This document shows, in pieces, positions 12,715 to 24,300 of a stretch of DNA of 64,000 nucleotides. The notes under the pieces were generated by a model. It was not told where the DNA came from. It did not search any database and saw only the letters and a program-made list of their open reading frames with translations. Position numbers and translations under genes: made by a program. Within the stretch, counting starts at the first letter, position 1. Every line of letters starts with the position of its first letter. The stretch is from Tomocerus qinae (Eukaryota > Arthropoda > Collembola > Entomobryomorpha > Tomoceridae): positions 93,124,001-93,188,000 of the forward strand of contig CM034546.1 in NCBI GenBank assembly GCA_020055645.1, written 5' to 3'.

Positions 12715-14810
12715 GAAAGTGGAACTATTCTTTAGAGGTTACAATGCAGAAAATTGAAAATGTAATAGTATCTGGCAACTATCCAACAGTAAGCTTTGAA
12801 TTGGAAAACAATATTTGAAAGATGAGGGTTCATTACAAAAAGGGTTACTCATTGCATGTAGTTGCGTGCATTTATATTAATCCCTAGTGTATTGGGACGT
12901 GTTTGTACACATTCTGCCTGGTTCTGAGTTACAGAATTGGTGAGTCGTTAGTTCACGTCCCAGAAGAAATCTATTGTCCATTTTCTCGGTCAGTGTAAAA
13001 TTGTCGTGCGTCCAAGTCGTAAATAACGAATGAAGTCTTCACAGAGTTAGGAAGGACGGAAATGAAAAGCAAGAGAAGTAATCTGGCCCTGGTCTACGGG
13101 ATTGAGATTTACACAGTTACCGTCGACTACTTACATCGAACATGCACGGTGCAATTCGCGACCTAAAGAGCGCATCATGGAGCTACACACATTACATTAG
13201 TGCACAGATACTTGTAAGTTAATACTTGCAAAGATTCCTTAGAGACTCTCGTGCGGACGAATGCATAGATCTTCTAAACACAACAGTCGATTGAACTTGC
13301 TACGGCACGGCACGAAGGCAAAAAATCTTATCTTTTGTTTCTCATAATATGAGTTTTACCGTAGTCTCATACTTTATGGTATCAACGTTGAGTGCGGTCC
13401 GTCTAGTGGTAAGATACAATTTATACCTATACTCTCCAGTGCAGAAAGAACCATAAAACAATGATAAAAGTAAGTGGGTATCAGTCAGCAATGCGATGTC
13501 CGTATAGTTGGCATTTATCTTGTCCTCGCTACCAGAAGACCTCTATTTCCTCACGGACACTCTCCAGTTCTTCTAACTTTTGGAAGAAAAGAAACGAATG
13601 GTTTGGACTGAAAACTTTTTCGCACTCTTGGGAATAAAGTCCATCGATTTCGGTGGTTGAGTCGTGGAGAAGAATTAGTCGTCTGCTCCCATTTATGCTT
13701 GGCTTATAAAAGAAACTGTAATTGGGCGACTGTAGCCATCATCTATTAGTATTACTCCTGCTGCATAGTAGTGAGGGTGGAAAATGGGCCTTAATGTAAT
13801 GTTAGTCGGAGCAGCATAATCACAGTCGGTTCCAGTGAAGCCATTACCTGGCAGTTCAGCCTTTCAACGTAGGGAAGGTAAGTGTCGGTGAAAACGAGAG
13901 GAGAGTTGTTTTTACGGCTTGGACATTAATGTAGCGCCTCTTTTCTTTAACCAAAAAGCTTTCTTCGGTAAAATAAAGTTCCCAGCAGAGACGCAGAAGA
14001 TAAGTAGTTGGAACATTTGCATTACAAATGCCAACGAACAAAACGCAAAGTAAAATAAAGTAATGGCCATTGTAAAACTCCTGCGATTAGTTTGTGCTCA
14101 GCAATTGTTGTACTAATGTAATGGAAGGTTAGGCGAGTTCAGTCTCACTTCAGTTCTCACGGCCAATGACATACCCAGATACCAGTCTGAATGTAGTGGA
14201 GTGTGTGGTCGCAATTTTATGTGTGAGCTAATACAACTGAAATTGCAAGTAGGCATTCACCACAGCAAAATTACATTTGTAAGAAACAGTAGCAGGATAA
14301 AATGAAATTCTTAATTGAAATCGCCTTAATGAATCATGCCAACTGAACTTGATGGCAAATAAAAGAGAAACAATATCAGCAAGTATTAAATTCTCTCTCT
14401 CGCTGAAACAGCTATTTAGGATTTTAATACATCTTCATTTCAACCTACTATAAATAGAACTTGGAACTTTCTCAAATAACATAGCTCGTAAATTAGAGTG
14501 CAAATTTTAATGAAGATACGGTTGCACTAAATACAAATACTTTTGAGTGCCTATTTATCAAATTGTGACCTTAGGACCAATAATAAAACTTATTATAAAC
14601 CTGATATATGTTTAGTAGCACAAAAATGCCAAAAATACAGTAATGAAAATGATGTATAATAATATAATTCAACTACATGTATGTACTATTAATGTATGTC
14701 TGTATTAAACTGCAAAAGTGTAATAATAATAAACTGTGTTACACACAGGATGTAAGCAATAAGAGGTCCAAAAAAGGTCAAAGGTTAAAAAACGGTAAAA
14801 TTTGTGTTAA
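12715..14810. other. spacer, no gene recognised
   Basis: No supported gene or clear repeat boundary. The last few hundred bases lead into the hAT-like end near 14864 and may belong to that element, but I could not find its partner terminus. Confidence 0.4.
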
Positions 14811-14814
14811 ACAT

Positions 14815-14864
14815 CGTGGGGCCCCAGGCGGCTGCCCATTTAGCCCCCAGACAGTCCGGCCCTG
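14815..14864 (-). mobile_element. hAT-like transposon end (solitary terminal sequence)
   Basis: Read on the minus strand from 14864 inward the sequence starts CAGGGCCGGACTG and continues GC-rich, in sharp contrast to its AT-rich surroundings. CAGGGCCGG is a very common hAT-type terminus in animals. No matching end or 8-bp duplication was found, so the element is incomplete or its other end has decayed. Confidence 0.45.
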
Positions 14865-15554
14865 AAATGTATTTTGAATGCATTCGGTAACATGAAAAGT
14901 GCATAGGAGTCAAAAGAAGTGGTTAGAATGAACAGAATGAAAGTTACCCACTTCCCCAGACGGGGGATTAAGGTATTTGTCATATAGTATTTAAAAAGGA
15001 GCTTTTTTCGGAAGAACTGTTACACGACTTTATGATGTAAAAAACCAATTGAATTTTGAAAACAGACACTGTTGAACTAAAAGACCCGAAGGAAATCTAG
15101 CCGCATTCCACCTCACTGAGTGAGTTACGAAAACGACGGCAGTGCAGTAGTAATATTTCAAAGTTGACCTAGATGTTCCACTTTCTATACCTCTCGTGTT
15201 TCCCCATAATGCAGAACTAGATTTTAGTTCATTAGTTTCCCCACCGCCCACATCAATCCCTTTGACAGTGGTTTCGGTAGATAGTAGACAGGGACAATGG
15301 GACCCATAAAAGTGTCATAGTTACTTCCGCCGTAAATTTTGGTTTGGTGACTTTCTTATGGTAAAGTTTGTAAATGTAAAATGAGTGGGCAGCTGTGTTT
15401 CACACCATTCGCGAAAATAATTTTACGATGACCGTTAAATTGTACAGTTGATAATATTTAAAATATAAATACGAAATAATTTTTCGATGACTACCGAATT
15501 TGAATGTCAATGTGATGATGCACGCTAGCTCAAAATATCCATAATCAAAGTTCC

Positions 15555-15915
15555 GCATTGTCAACCTTCACACGTTTTCGATTTATTGTGTTTTGGCAGG
15601 TGCTGCATTGTTTTTTGAAAACTTTTAGCAACGGCATCCCTCTGCTTCTCCGGTGTACGCACTGTGGGATCCAGTCTTGCTATTTTATGAGCTATTGAAT
15701 CCCTCTGCTTTTCTGGTGTACGTATTACTGGATCCTATTTTGCTTTTTAATGAGCTATTGCATCTCTCTGCTTTTCTAATGTACGCATTACTGGATTATC
15801 TCTACATTTCCTCATAAATCAGCATTATTTTTTCGGTGATAATTTTCGCATGTTTCTTTTTCTCTCGGTCTTCTTGCAGGTTTTGTTGTACACTCTTCTT
15901 TTTTAATTTGGGCAT
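15555..15915 (-). pseudogene. decayed coding repeat, three 21-residue units, transposon-like
   Basis: Three units of exactly 63 bp lie at 15627-15689, 15690-15752 and 15753-15815. On the minus strand they read as 21-residue repeats of the type D-P-x-V-R-T-P-E-K-Q-R-D-x-[IV]-A, followed by a Lys/Gln-rich tail. Upstream on the same strand a Lys-rich 36-residue frame begins at ATG 15915. Stop codons and a frame shift break the reading, for example TAA and TAG within the middle unit, so it no longer encodes one protein. The layout recalls the roughly 23-residue 'score and three' (STPR) repeats known from insect proteins and some Helitron-associated frames. That family link is inference; the repeat and its exact codon-multiple period are directly visible. 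Confidence 0.6.
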
Positions 15916-15959
15916 GATCTGAATTCAAAATAAAAATTTATTTTTGCATTGTCAGTGAG

Positions 15960-16310
15960 TCAAAGTAGAGTATGATGATGAGTGATGGAATAACAGCTGA
16001 GGTAAAATAATTGAGTAATTTTACCACTGAGTAAAACAGTCAACGTCAATGGGAGGAACGAAATGTAAAATATTGATGTCTTCAACGGGGAGGAGAGAAC
16101 TGTTGAAATGTGAAATCAAATATAATGATGAAATCGACGTAAAATATGTGTAAAGGCAATAAGTACCTTTGACGTGTGATGGAATAAAAAACGAAGGAAA
16201 ACAAATAATTTCACGACGATTGAGATAACTGTTGAATTGTGAAGGTAAATGTAATGACGAAATCGACGTTAAATAGGAGGAACGAAATGTAAAATATGAG
16301 GAAATTGAAG
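15960..16310. repeat. diverged tandem repeat of about 200 bp
   Basis: Shared blocks recur: GGAGGAACGAAATGTAAAAT near 16050 and again near 16273; AACTGTTGAA..TGTGAA followed by AAATCGACGT near 16100 and again near 16230; and TGATGGAATAA near 15983 and near 16179. The distances of roughly 130-220 bp differ from block to block, so the repeat is degenerate. It neighbours the decayed 63-bp coding repeat and may be part of the same element. Confidence 0.5.
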
Positions 16311-16642
16311 TACGAATTGTAAAGTGACGCTTGACAGGGACGTAAAGCAGAATACGCAGTGGATATACGAAAATTCAAGCCACAGTGGAATGAAAGGAAC
16401 AAGTAAAACATGTGGCAGGTCTGCGGGAAACTGGAATGTCGCATCATATTGAAACTGGAATGGAATGTAACGGTTATCGAAATTAAGTCACTCCTCCTGA
16501 CCTGTGGGTGTGACCGATGTGACCCATTAACGAACTCGATCTCATGTCATACGTCTTGTTTCAGGATCCGAAGACAGAATGTAAAAATTTTACTTCTGTC
16601 AAAAGTTATTGACCATACAGCTTATGCATGGAGGGGTGGGTA

Positions 16643-16670
16643 CACAGACAGACGGACAGACAGACAGAAA
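16643..16670. repeat. (GACA)n microsatellite
   Basis: A short imperfect run of GACA/GACG units on the + strand. No gene significance is seen. Confidence 0.8.
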
Positions 16671-16699
16671 CACAAACTACTTGCAATAATAAGAGCGAA

Positions 16700-19072
16700 C
16701 CTCTTATTAATAAAAGTTACAGTTACAGCACTAGGCCAAAACTAACAAATTGTAGTTTCAGCAGACACCTAAAGACGTAGGACAAAGTTGGCATATCATT
16801 CTCTCAAAATACCTAGGAGTACATAGACATGATAAATGATAACGAACTGAAGTAAGGAATGATCTTTGAGGTCTGAAAATGTATAAATCGTTAACCTCTG
16901 AAATCTCAAGTTTGTATTTTAAGACTGCAGTTGGTTTAATATTTCAGTTCATAACGTTTGGAGAGATTCGCATATAAAATATTCCATTAGATGAAGTACA
17001 GTTTGAAGCACCACTTCAAGTAAGAAGTTTTAAGTATCACATCACATCCTGTATTTAGAATTTATTTCGTAGCATGTTTACATTTCACATCAATTCTTAA
17101 TGTCTCATTCATAAGTTGGGAGGGGTGTGCATTGTTCGTGGGTTAAGTAGGTGCGAGGAGAGACCAGACATTAATGAGGCGAGCTTTTACACACTTCCCT
17201 GTATTCATTGTCCTTTGCGTGGTCTAGATATTTTCTTTAGACTAACCTCAAGTTGAATGAAGCTAATAGAGTGCTAAAGCATGGAGGATAACAACTGAGA
17301 CGCGGCTAGAGTGGGACCGAAATTGAGGGAGAGTCACGTTTGTTTTTCAACTACTACTGTGAAGAATCTGTCTTGGTCTCTCGCTAAAGTGTGTTGTGTT
17401 TTGTTGCATGAATTATCCATGATTTGACAGGAGAGACAGTCAGAGTTGCTACATCCTCTCTAGAGTGAACTCCTTTGATGTACATAGAAAATAAAACATC
17501 GCACGAAGAAAGGATCGTTACACTCGAGAAGAAGAACAAAGCGAAGCACTCATCGTCAAAGCAGATGACAATCTAAACGAAGTACGCCACACAGAGAGAC
17601 TATTATGACTCATAAGCGAGTGACTGGCCTTCTGCTGAGATTATTGCATTTGTATTATTATTCCTCTGCTACGAAGATATCATCACAACTTGCACACACC
17701 AATAATATGCATTAGTGTGTGGTGGGTGCATCGAGTGAATTTAATAAAAGAGACACACCGTTTATTACTCGGGACTGGAGAAGAATCGTATCAAAGCCAT
17801 TGTCCATATTATAAGGTCGAGAGAATGCTCATTTCATCACTGGATTTGCAAGTAATATCAGAGGTGGGGCAGAGGAGATTTAATTTGAGCGATGCAGAAC
17901 AGAAGAGCGGAGAGAGTGTTGTTAAAGTCAAATAGACATGCTAGATTATTTCAAATAATATAATCGCAGCACTAGGCCAAGTGTGGTAAAACGCTTTAAT
18001 AGCGCTACTAGAGAACTACGAGGTAGGAACTTATGGTTTATTTATCAGCTAATCGCTCCGAGCAATGCTTCCCTTCTCCAAAATATACTCAAGTGGGAAA
18101 CAACCGGTTTAACTTTATCCCATCACATCTCACTGATGGATAATAACCCAAAGGCTATTTTGACGTCATGAGATTCTCTCCTCCACTACGTTGAACACAA
18201 AATACCAAAGTGCATTAGTGTCTTCACGTAGTATTGAGCTTTGGAGCTGTTGTACTGTAACAATGAGCCAAGATGAGCTAAAGATTTTTAAGCTGCATTC
18301 TATTGTACAGAAGGTGAGGATTACAAAGAAAAGGATGCGGAGAGTTTACACAAGTTAAGGCCCTGGAGAAAAAACAAGACCACGCGTAGTTTACGGCTTA
18401 GAGCCACAGTTTCAAATGTGACACTTATTTTGTTTTCTTCCACCAAATAGAGATTTATTTGGTCAATCCTCTCAATTAACTTGATTTTATTGCATGACCT
18501 GTCGATTTGACTCTGTCTTTGGGGAATTACGGCAAAGATACATCGCACGCAAAGCTATTGTACTTCTGTAGTGAACAGTGTTTATTTTGCTACATTATAT
18601 ATATACAGATGGAAACCCAAAGGAGTGTTCTTCTGTTCTGAAAACATAAACAACAGCAATGTTTCGAGAAATCCAGAAGAATTAATTTGAGACGATTGAA
18701 AGCGCAAGTGTTACTTTACTACAATGGTGGATTTGTTTAGGGAGTCTTTATTAGCAGCAATCCAATTAGCGTTAAAAGATTAAAGTGGCCAGTGAAGTGC
18801 TTTACTTACGAAAAGATATCTGAACAGACCTTAGCCCATAATTTTCCTGAGACTATCGAAGGTATTTTCTCGGAACGAAAAATCGATTTCGGCTCTTCAT
18901 TACCTTTCAGTCTGTATTTCGTGTCTTTTAATTACAAATCACAAAAGATGAATGAGCTCAGCTTTCTTTCGTAATTATTATGATGATGAAAATAGCAGCT
19001 CGAGTATTCACTTACATGAGCGTATAAAATTGGTTCATGATTACCTAAGCAAAAGTATAAAGCACTATCATC
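16700..19072. other. spacer upstream of gene B, no gene recognised
   Basis: No supported gene. The 13-base word AGCACTAGGCCAA appears at both about 16728 and about 17968, possibly marking a dispersed repeat, but the flanks do not match for long enough to define one. The promoter of gene B should lie at the right end. Confidence 0.4.
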
Positions 19073-21329
19073 ATGGAGGATACTTGTGAGCTTTCCACTA
19101 CTTTGATATCAAAACCGAAACCGGAGGAAAACAAGAATTTCGCTGAGTTGTCTGCTTCATCTCAAGTCACCCGTGTCGATATTCCAATGAGAAATAAGTT
19201 CGACTTTGAGTTTTTAGATGAATTCATACGATTCGACGTAACTAGAACAGGTAATAAATAATGCACCCGATTTTCCGTCCTAGATTCCTGGGAGTTTTTT
19301 GATCCATAATCCGTGCTATATTCTTTCAGGGGTTTATTGCTGCTCAGGCTACGAAATCAGTGTTCAATATGACGACTATTTTATAAAGGGGAAATCCGAC
19401 GCTTTGTGTTGTGGAATGATTTCCACAGAGAATTCTATAAGTCTGAAACACGATAATGAAGTATTTTTACACGTTAATTTTTTATCATCAATGATCAGGT
19501 GTAGATCAAAGGTAAGTAAACTCAATGCTGTAACTACTATGTACTAGAATCCAATTACTTTTTTTTTACTTAATGGTAAAATTAATGCATTAGAACAGAG
19601 GATTTGCAATCAAAGTGCCAGGCGAAGATAAATGCTTGGGAACGGTTCGTATGAAAAAAATAGGACAAACTCTACTAGAAGTCGAGAATCTGATAGAAAA
19701 ATGTTCCTTTACTACTGAAAAAGTTGATCATAATCTTTATTCCGTAAGTAAGAGCAACTATATTCGTTGCAATTTGTTACAGTTTAATTTTCAGACTTAT
19801 TTTTTGATTTATCTTCAAACGAGAGTATTATTTAATATTCCTATTTCTGCCATGCAATGCAGGTTTCATGTGAAAACGGAACTCAAGTTGCTACAATTGC
19901 CGTTTATAGAGATTTTCGCGGAGGAATATCAACATACGGACTCACTTTTATATCTGACACGAGTCCTCTGAACAAAGCCTTATTAATTGCCTTAACGCTC
20001 TCCATGGTACGTTTCATGAGATATTGCCACAGTTCCAGTTCACGCACTATTTCACTCTTTATTGTTTTATTACTGTCATTGTGTCATTTAACTCAACAAT
20101 TCTCCCAACTAGAGTGACTCTTTCATTTTCCTCGATTGTTATCTCGGCTCTACTAGTCCCGAACACAGTTTGGCTCACTTTCCGCCACAGCATACTGCAC
20201 GAATGCACTCTAACACGCCTGGAATTGTTGGTGCGCATGATGTCAGTTATTTTGCATTATTACATCCACATGTTTTGTCGGTTTTAGACAGCTTAATTTT
20301 CATCAATTTGGCATACAGTTGTATGCAAGGAAATCAGCATATTTAAAATTAAGAGATAAATCGGTACTATTAATAACTCACCCCAGGCCCGTATAATGTT
20401 TATAATACGTATGTACAAAGGTGCCTATAAGACAGTCATAAAATGAATCTCTATATTTTGTACACCTTGATATCGAGTAGTCCTTACAACCTAAGACGTG
20501 GTTGACAACTATCGATACCTCTTCGGCCCGTATTATTGGTCTAAGTTCTGAGATCTCCCCAAGACGTCCAAAAAGTTTTTGAAAATCAGCTTCTTGACTG
20601 CTTCTAATGAAAATTAGGCAAAGGTTATAATTCAGTTATTGATTTCCTGTAAACAATTAATGTTAACTTCAAAATTGTACTTCATTATTTAGGAGGCATA
20701 AATCTGAAGAGTTGACAATGTAATCAAATCTGTAAAGTTAACAACTTTCCAGGGTTATTTAGCAGTTAGCCGTAATCGTTATTATTTACAATAATATGTA
20801 GCAATATCCGATGTCAGGCGAACACTAATCCTACATTCGCTGAAGTGGATGTTACTTATTACCACGAACATAAGATAATAAATATCTATCTGTTAGAGTT
20901 AAATTCATATAGGAACATTACCAGGACTTTTATTTATATCAATATATCTGTTGTTAGTACTTTTGTCAATATACTTATTTCGTTCAAAGTTTCCCTTATA
21001 AAGACAAATTTTATGCTTGTTTTTGTAGCATTCTGGATTTCAGTATCCACATAAAATTATATGGCTAACAATATACGAACTTTACGCTATACCTATGTTA
21101 TTAGAATCTTTGACGGGAATTGATAAGAGTTGGCAGTTGTAATATTATCTGCAAAGCTGTAGGAGTATACATATATACGTATTTGCTGAAGGAGTTTTAT
21201 TTTCTTTTTTGGCAGGATATAAGAGAACGTGAAGCGGAAATGAGCTGTTGTTTTTGCTACATACCCCTGATAGCGGCAGTTATCATATTACTGTTTGTAT
21301 TCTTGCCACTGATGTTCATTTCGGACTAG
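19073..21329 (+). CDS. gene B: divergent phospholipid-scramblase-like membrane protein
   Basis: Five exons: 19073-19250, 19330-19511, 19594-19743, 19863-20006, 21216-21329, giving 255 aa. All introns are GT-AG with phases 1,0,0,0 as in gene A; the last intron is long (1.2 kb). The N-terminal 60 residues are polar and lack the PGLExL motif. Residues about 61-205 follow the scramblase strand pattern, with a KVPGEDKCLGTV segment and the typical closing order of polar strand, Leu-rich strand, then helix (NKALLIALTLSM, 207-218). The last exon starts with Asp219, equivalent to the Asp inside the scramblase C-terminal helix, then has CCFC (229-232) and a strongly hydrophobic helix (about 234-252) before the stop. 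It is probably tail-anchored or a two-pass membrane protein; lipid transport is not shown. AATAAA lies 18 nt after the stop. Confidence 0.8.
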
Positions 21330-21346
21330 AAGAAGTAATTTCCAGA

Positions 21347-21352
21347 AATAAA
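21347..21352 (+). terminator. candidate polyadenylation signal of gene B
   Basis: AATAAA 18 nt downstream of the gene B stop codon, implying a very short 3' UTR. Confidence 0.6.
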
Positions 21353-24300
21353 GTACAAATCATAATTCACGAAATGGAAAATATTAGATAAGTCTAAAGA
21401 ATGTGCTGCGTGTGTATTTATAAAAAGTGATTTGATGTATTGCTACTGTACTAATGACTAAACATAACGGAATGCCGAGATAAATTAATCCTTTCCACTG
21501 AAGTCGTTGATAATCATAACAATATGTTTCTTGTGACAAATATATGCTGAAGATTAAGAAGCCCAGTTGCACTGTGGTCCGTTTTAATGAAATTTATTCA
21601 TTTGTCTCGCAGGGACTTTGCATGTTATGAAATTGGAATGTAAATTTTATAATCTCGGACAGGGATATGTCGCAAACCGCGGGGAGAATTTTCTTTAATG
21701 GAGATGAGCAGAATCCACTTCTCGTCAGTAAAGCGTAGAGAAATAGCTGAGGGCATTTTTCAAAATTTATTCCAGAGTGAATAGTCATAAATTTTATAGA
21801 ACAGCTTCTACTTTATTCCCATGGTCTTGAAATGCAATATGCATGTGAGGCTAGAAGGAAGCCTCATTTTTGAGAGGATTGACATGCATGATAAAGGAAA
21901 GAGCAGAATTATGAATTAGCAGTAAGTGTTCTGGGGAAAGATGAAAGCTTCATTTAATTTGAGTAACAGCCGGAAGAGAAGAAATGAACTAAAAGCTTTC
22001 AACAAGATCTGTATGAAAACGAAACCAAGTAGACACTATATCTTTGCTAGTTACTTATTTTGTGTTACTTTACATTAAAGGAAATGACATGTCATAATAA
22101 CCAGATAAAGCTGGACTGATCAAGACTGCGGGAGTCGTGGCTTTACCGCTTCTATTTGTACTCCACTATATTTGGTTTCCAGCCTTTTCAACTTTGAACA
22201 AGTGTCGCGTTAGAAAGATCAAAGAGTGAAAGCAAGATAGAGCTAGTCATCATAGTTGGTTATCAGTATTTCACCACAGTCAGGGCCGCATACAACCAAG
22301 CAGGCACAGGTTCTTTGGTTTAAAAGGGCAACAAATTGCAAAAATTGTCTACTACAAAGTCTACAGTAATTTAGTGGGCTTCTCGTGCTTTCTGGTTGCG
22401 GCCCTTGTCAGAGTAATGTAGTTATAGAATTTAACTTCTACTAGCTCCACAAATACGCTTGGATAAATGGTAACTGGAAAAGTCATGAAAATGAAATTAC
22501 AGAACAGTGCACAACTAAGAGGTAAGTAATGTAAAAGGAAAAAAAATTCCCTTTGGGGAATTCCAAAAGATATTAGGAACTTTAAGTAAATATAGATGTT
22601 AGAGCAGGAAAAAGTAGATGTGAAGGTAAGTATGATAAGACCACTTGTATAAAGTAAGTACTCATCCAAACATGTTCCTACATTGCTTCCTCAACCAGAA
22701 ATATTCGAATGATGAGTGGGCTGCTTGGTCGCATCTGCCAGGAGGCTTCAACTACAATAATATTATATTCAAAAGAAAATGGTCTTTACTCTTCTGGACT
22801 GGCCCAGAGCTAGGTTGGTTTCCGTTACGTATTGTTACAATTCACCCGAATGTTATGTATACTTCTGAATACGAAGAAAGCACAATTTTCTTTCGTTTTA
22901 CTAACATAGATACTTATTCCACTGACCTAAAGCACATAGATTTACATAGAATCCATGTTTACATGTACACCAGATGGTACAACCGACCATAACTACCCTA
23001 ATATGTGTGTATTCAGGAGTCAGATCAGAATGCATACAAGTCAAGACATGTATGTACATACAAGATGGGAGCAGACTTAATATATATATATAGCAGCGTT
23101 GGTAGGTACAGCTGTACATCATGTTAAGTGACAATAACTCGGGGGTAGCGCACTTACTTTACTTAGCTGGGGATGTGCTCCATGATCTGGATTGAGTAAT
23201 AAATTCCATCTCCCTTCACTTGGCACACAAACTACTATCTTCCTCCGTATAACTGCATACGGAATGGGAGACAGCAAGATTTATTCCAGCTCAGAGATCC
23301 ACTGAATGACTTGAGAAAGATTTACTAAGACAATTACACTCCGTATTTCTTTATGGCTCAATTACAACGATGGGAATAGTGATAGGCATATTATCTGTAC
23401 CCCGACCACGACATCCTCTTTTCGCTCCACTAGTTTACAGCTTCCATCCACACAGAAAGTAATGCATTTTATGTACTTCCGTCAGGAGCTGATTTTTGGT
23501 CAGACATAAAAAGGTATTGCACCATGTCCCTTCATTCCAATTATTACAGTATTTTATATCCCAAGCAAAGCTCTCTGATAACCTGAATGATTTTTACCTT
23601 GTCAGAGTAATGTCGAAATAGGAACGTCCTATACGCGATTTACAGCATAATATCTTAAAATACCTTTTACGCTAAGAACCATTTTGTTTCAAATGTATCG
23701 TTAGTTCTTGCATACATCGAAGTATGAATACTATTTATTGGTATCTAACCGGCCCCACAGATTACATTCAAAAAACTGTATCCTATAAAGCCACATTATA
23801 ATAAATGCACTTAACAATAGGCACCTAACCTAATTTCGTACAGACTATAATAACCATATAACCAAAAAATATTGTTAATTGATGTTATTAATACTACTGT
23901 TAATCAAACACTATCAAAATAAATGTGCTATCATCGCACTTGTAGGAAAAGACATTTATTGCGCCACTCTTGGGAAATGCTTGAAATACTGCTTAGAAAA
24001 TTGCACCGGGAAGCACTTAATAGGCAATATAAATGTAAGATTAATTAATTATACTCATAGTATGTTGGGAATGGGAGTTGAATTACACTTCAATTCGGTT
24101 AATCGGGTATTTAAATGGTCTTTATGGGGCGGAGGATGAGGATCCGATGACCTTTGAATCGATTTCTCCTGACAACAGGAGAATCAATAGAGAATTCATT
24201 AACGAGTTGCCTCACATCTAAACTAAAGTGGTGGCCGGAGTACCAACTGGTATAAGTCAGTGTAAACTAAACAGCTCGCAGAGCAGTCAGTCAGGTAAGA

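Noticed and set aside
22281-22406. 126-bp miniature hAT element
   Set aside because: Ends are only partly inverted (CAGGGCCGCA versus CAAGGGCCGCA) and no 8-bp target duplication is present, so it is mentioned only as a weak finding.
23882-24139. 85-codon frame with hydrophobic start and several Cys
   Set aside because: Considered as a small secreted protein, but the hydrophobic run lacks a clear cleavage site and no splice or conservation evidence exists.
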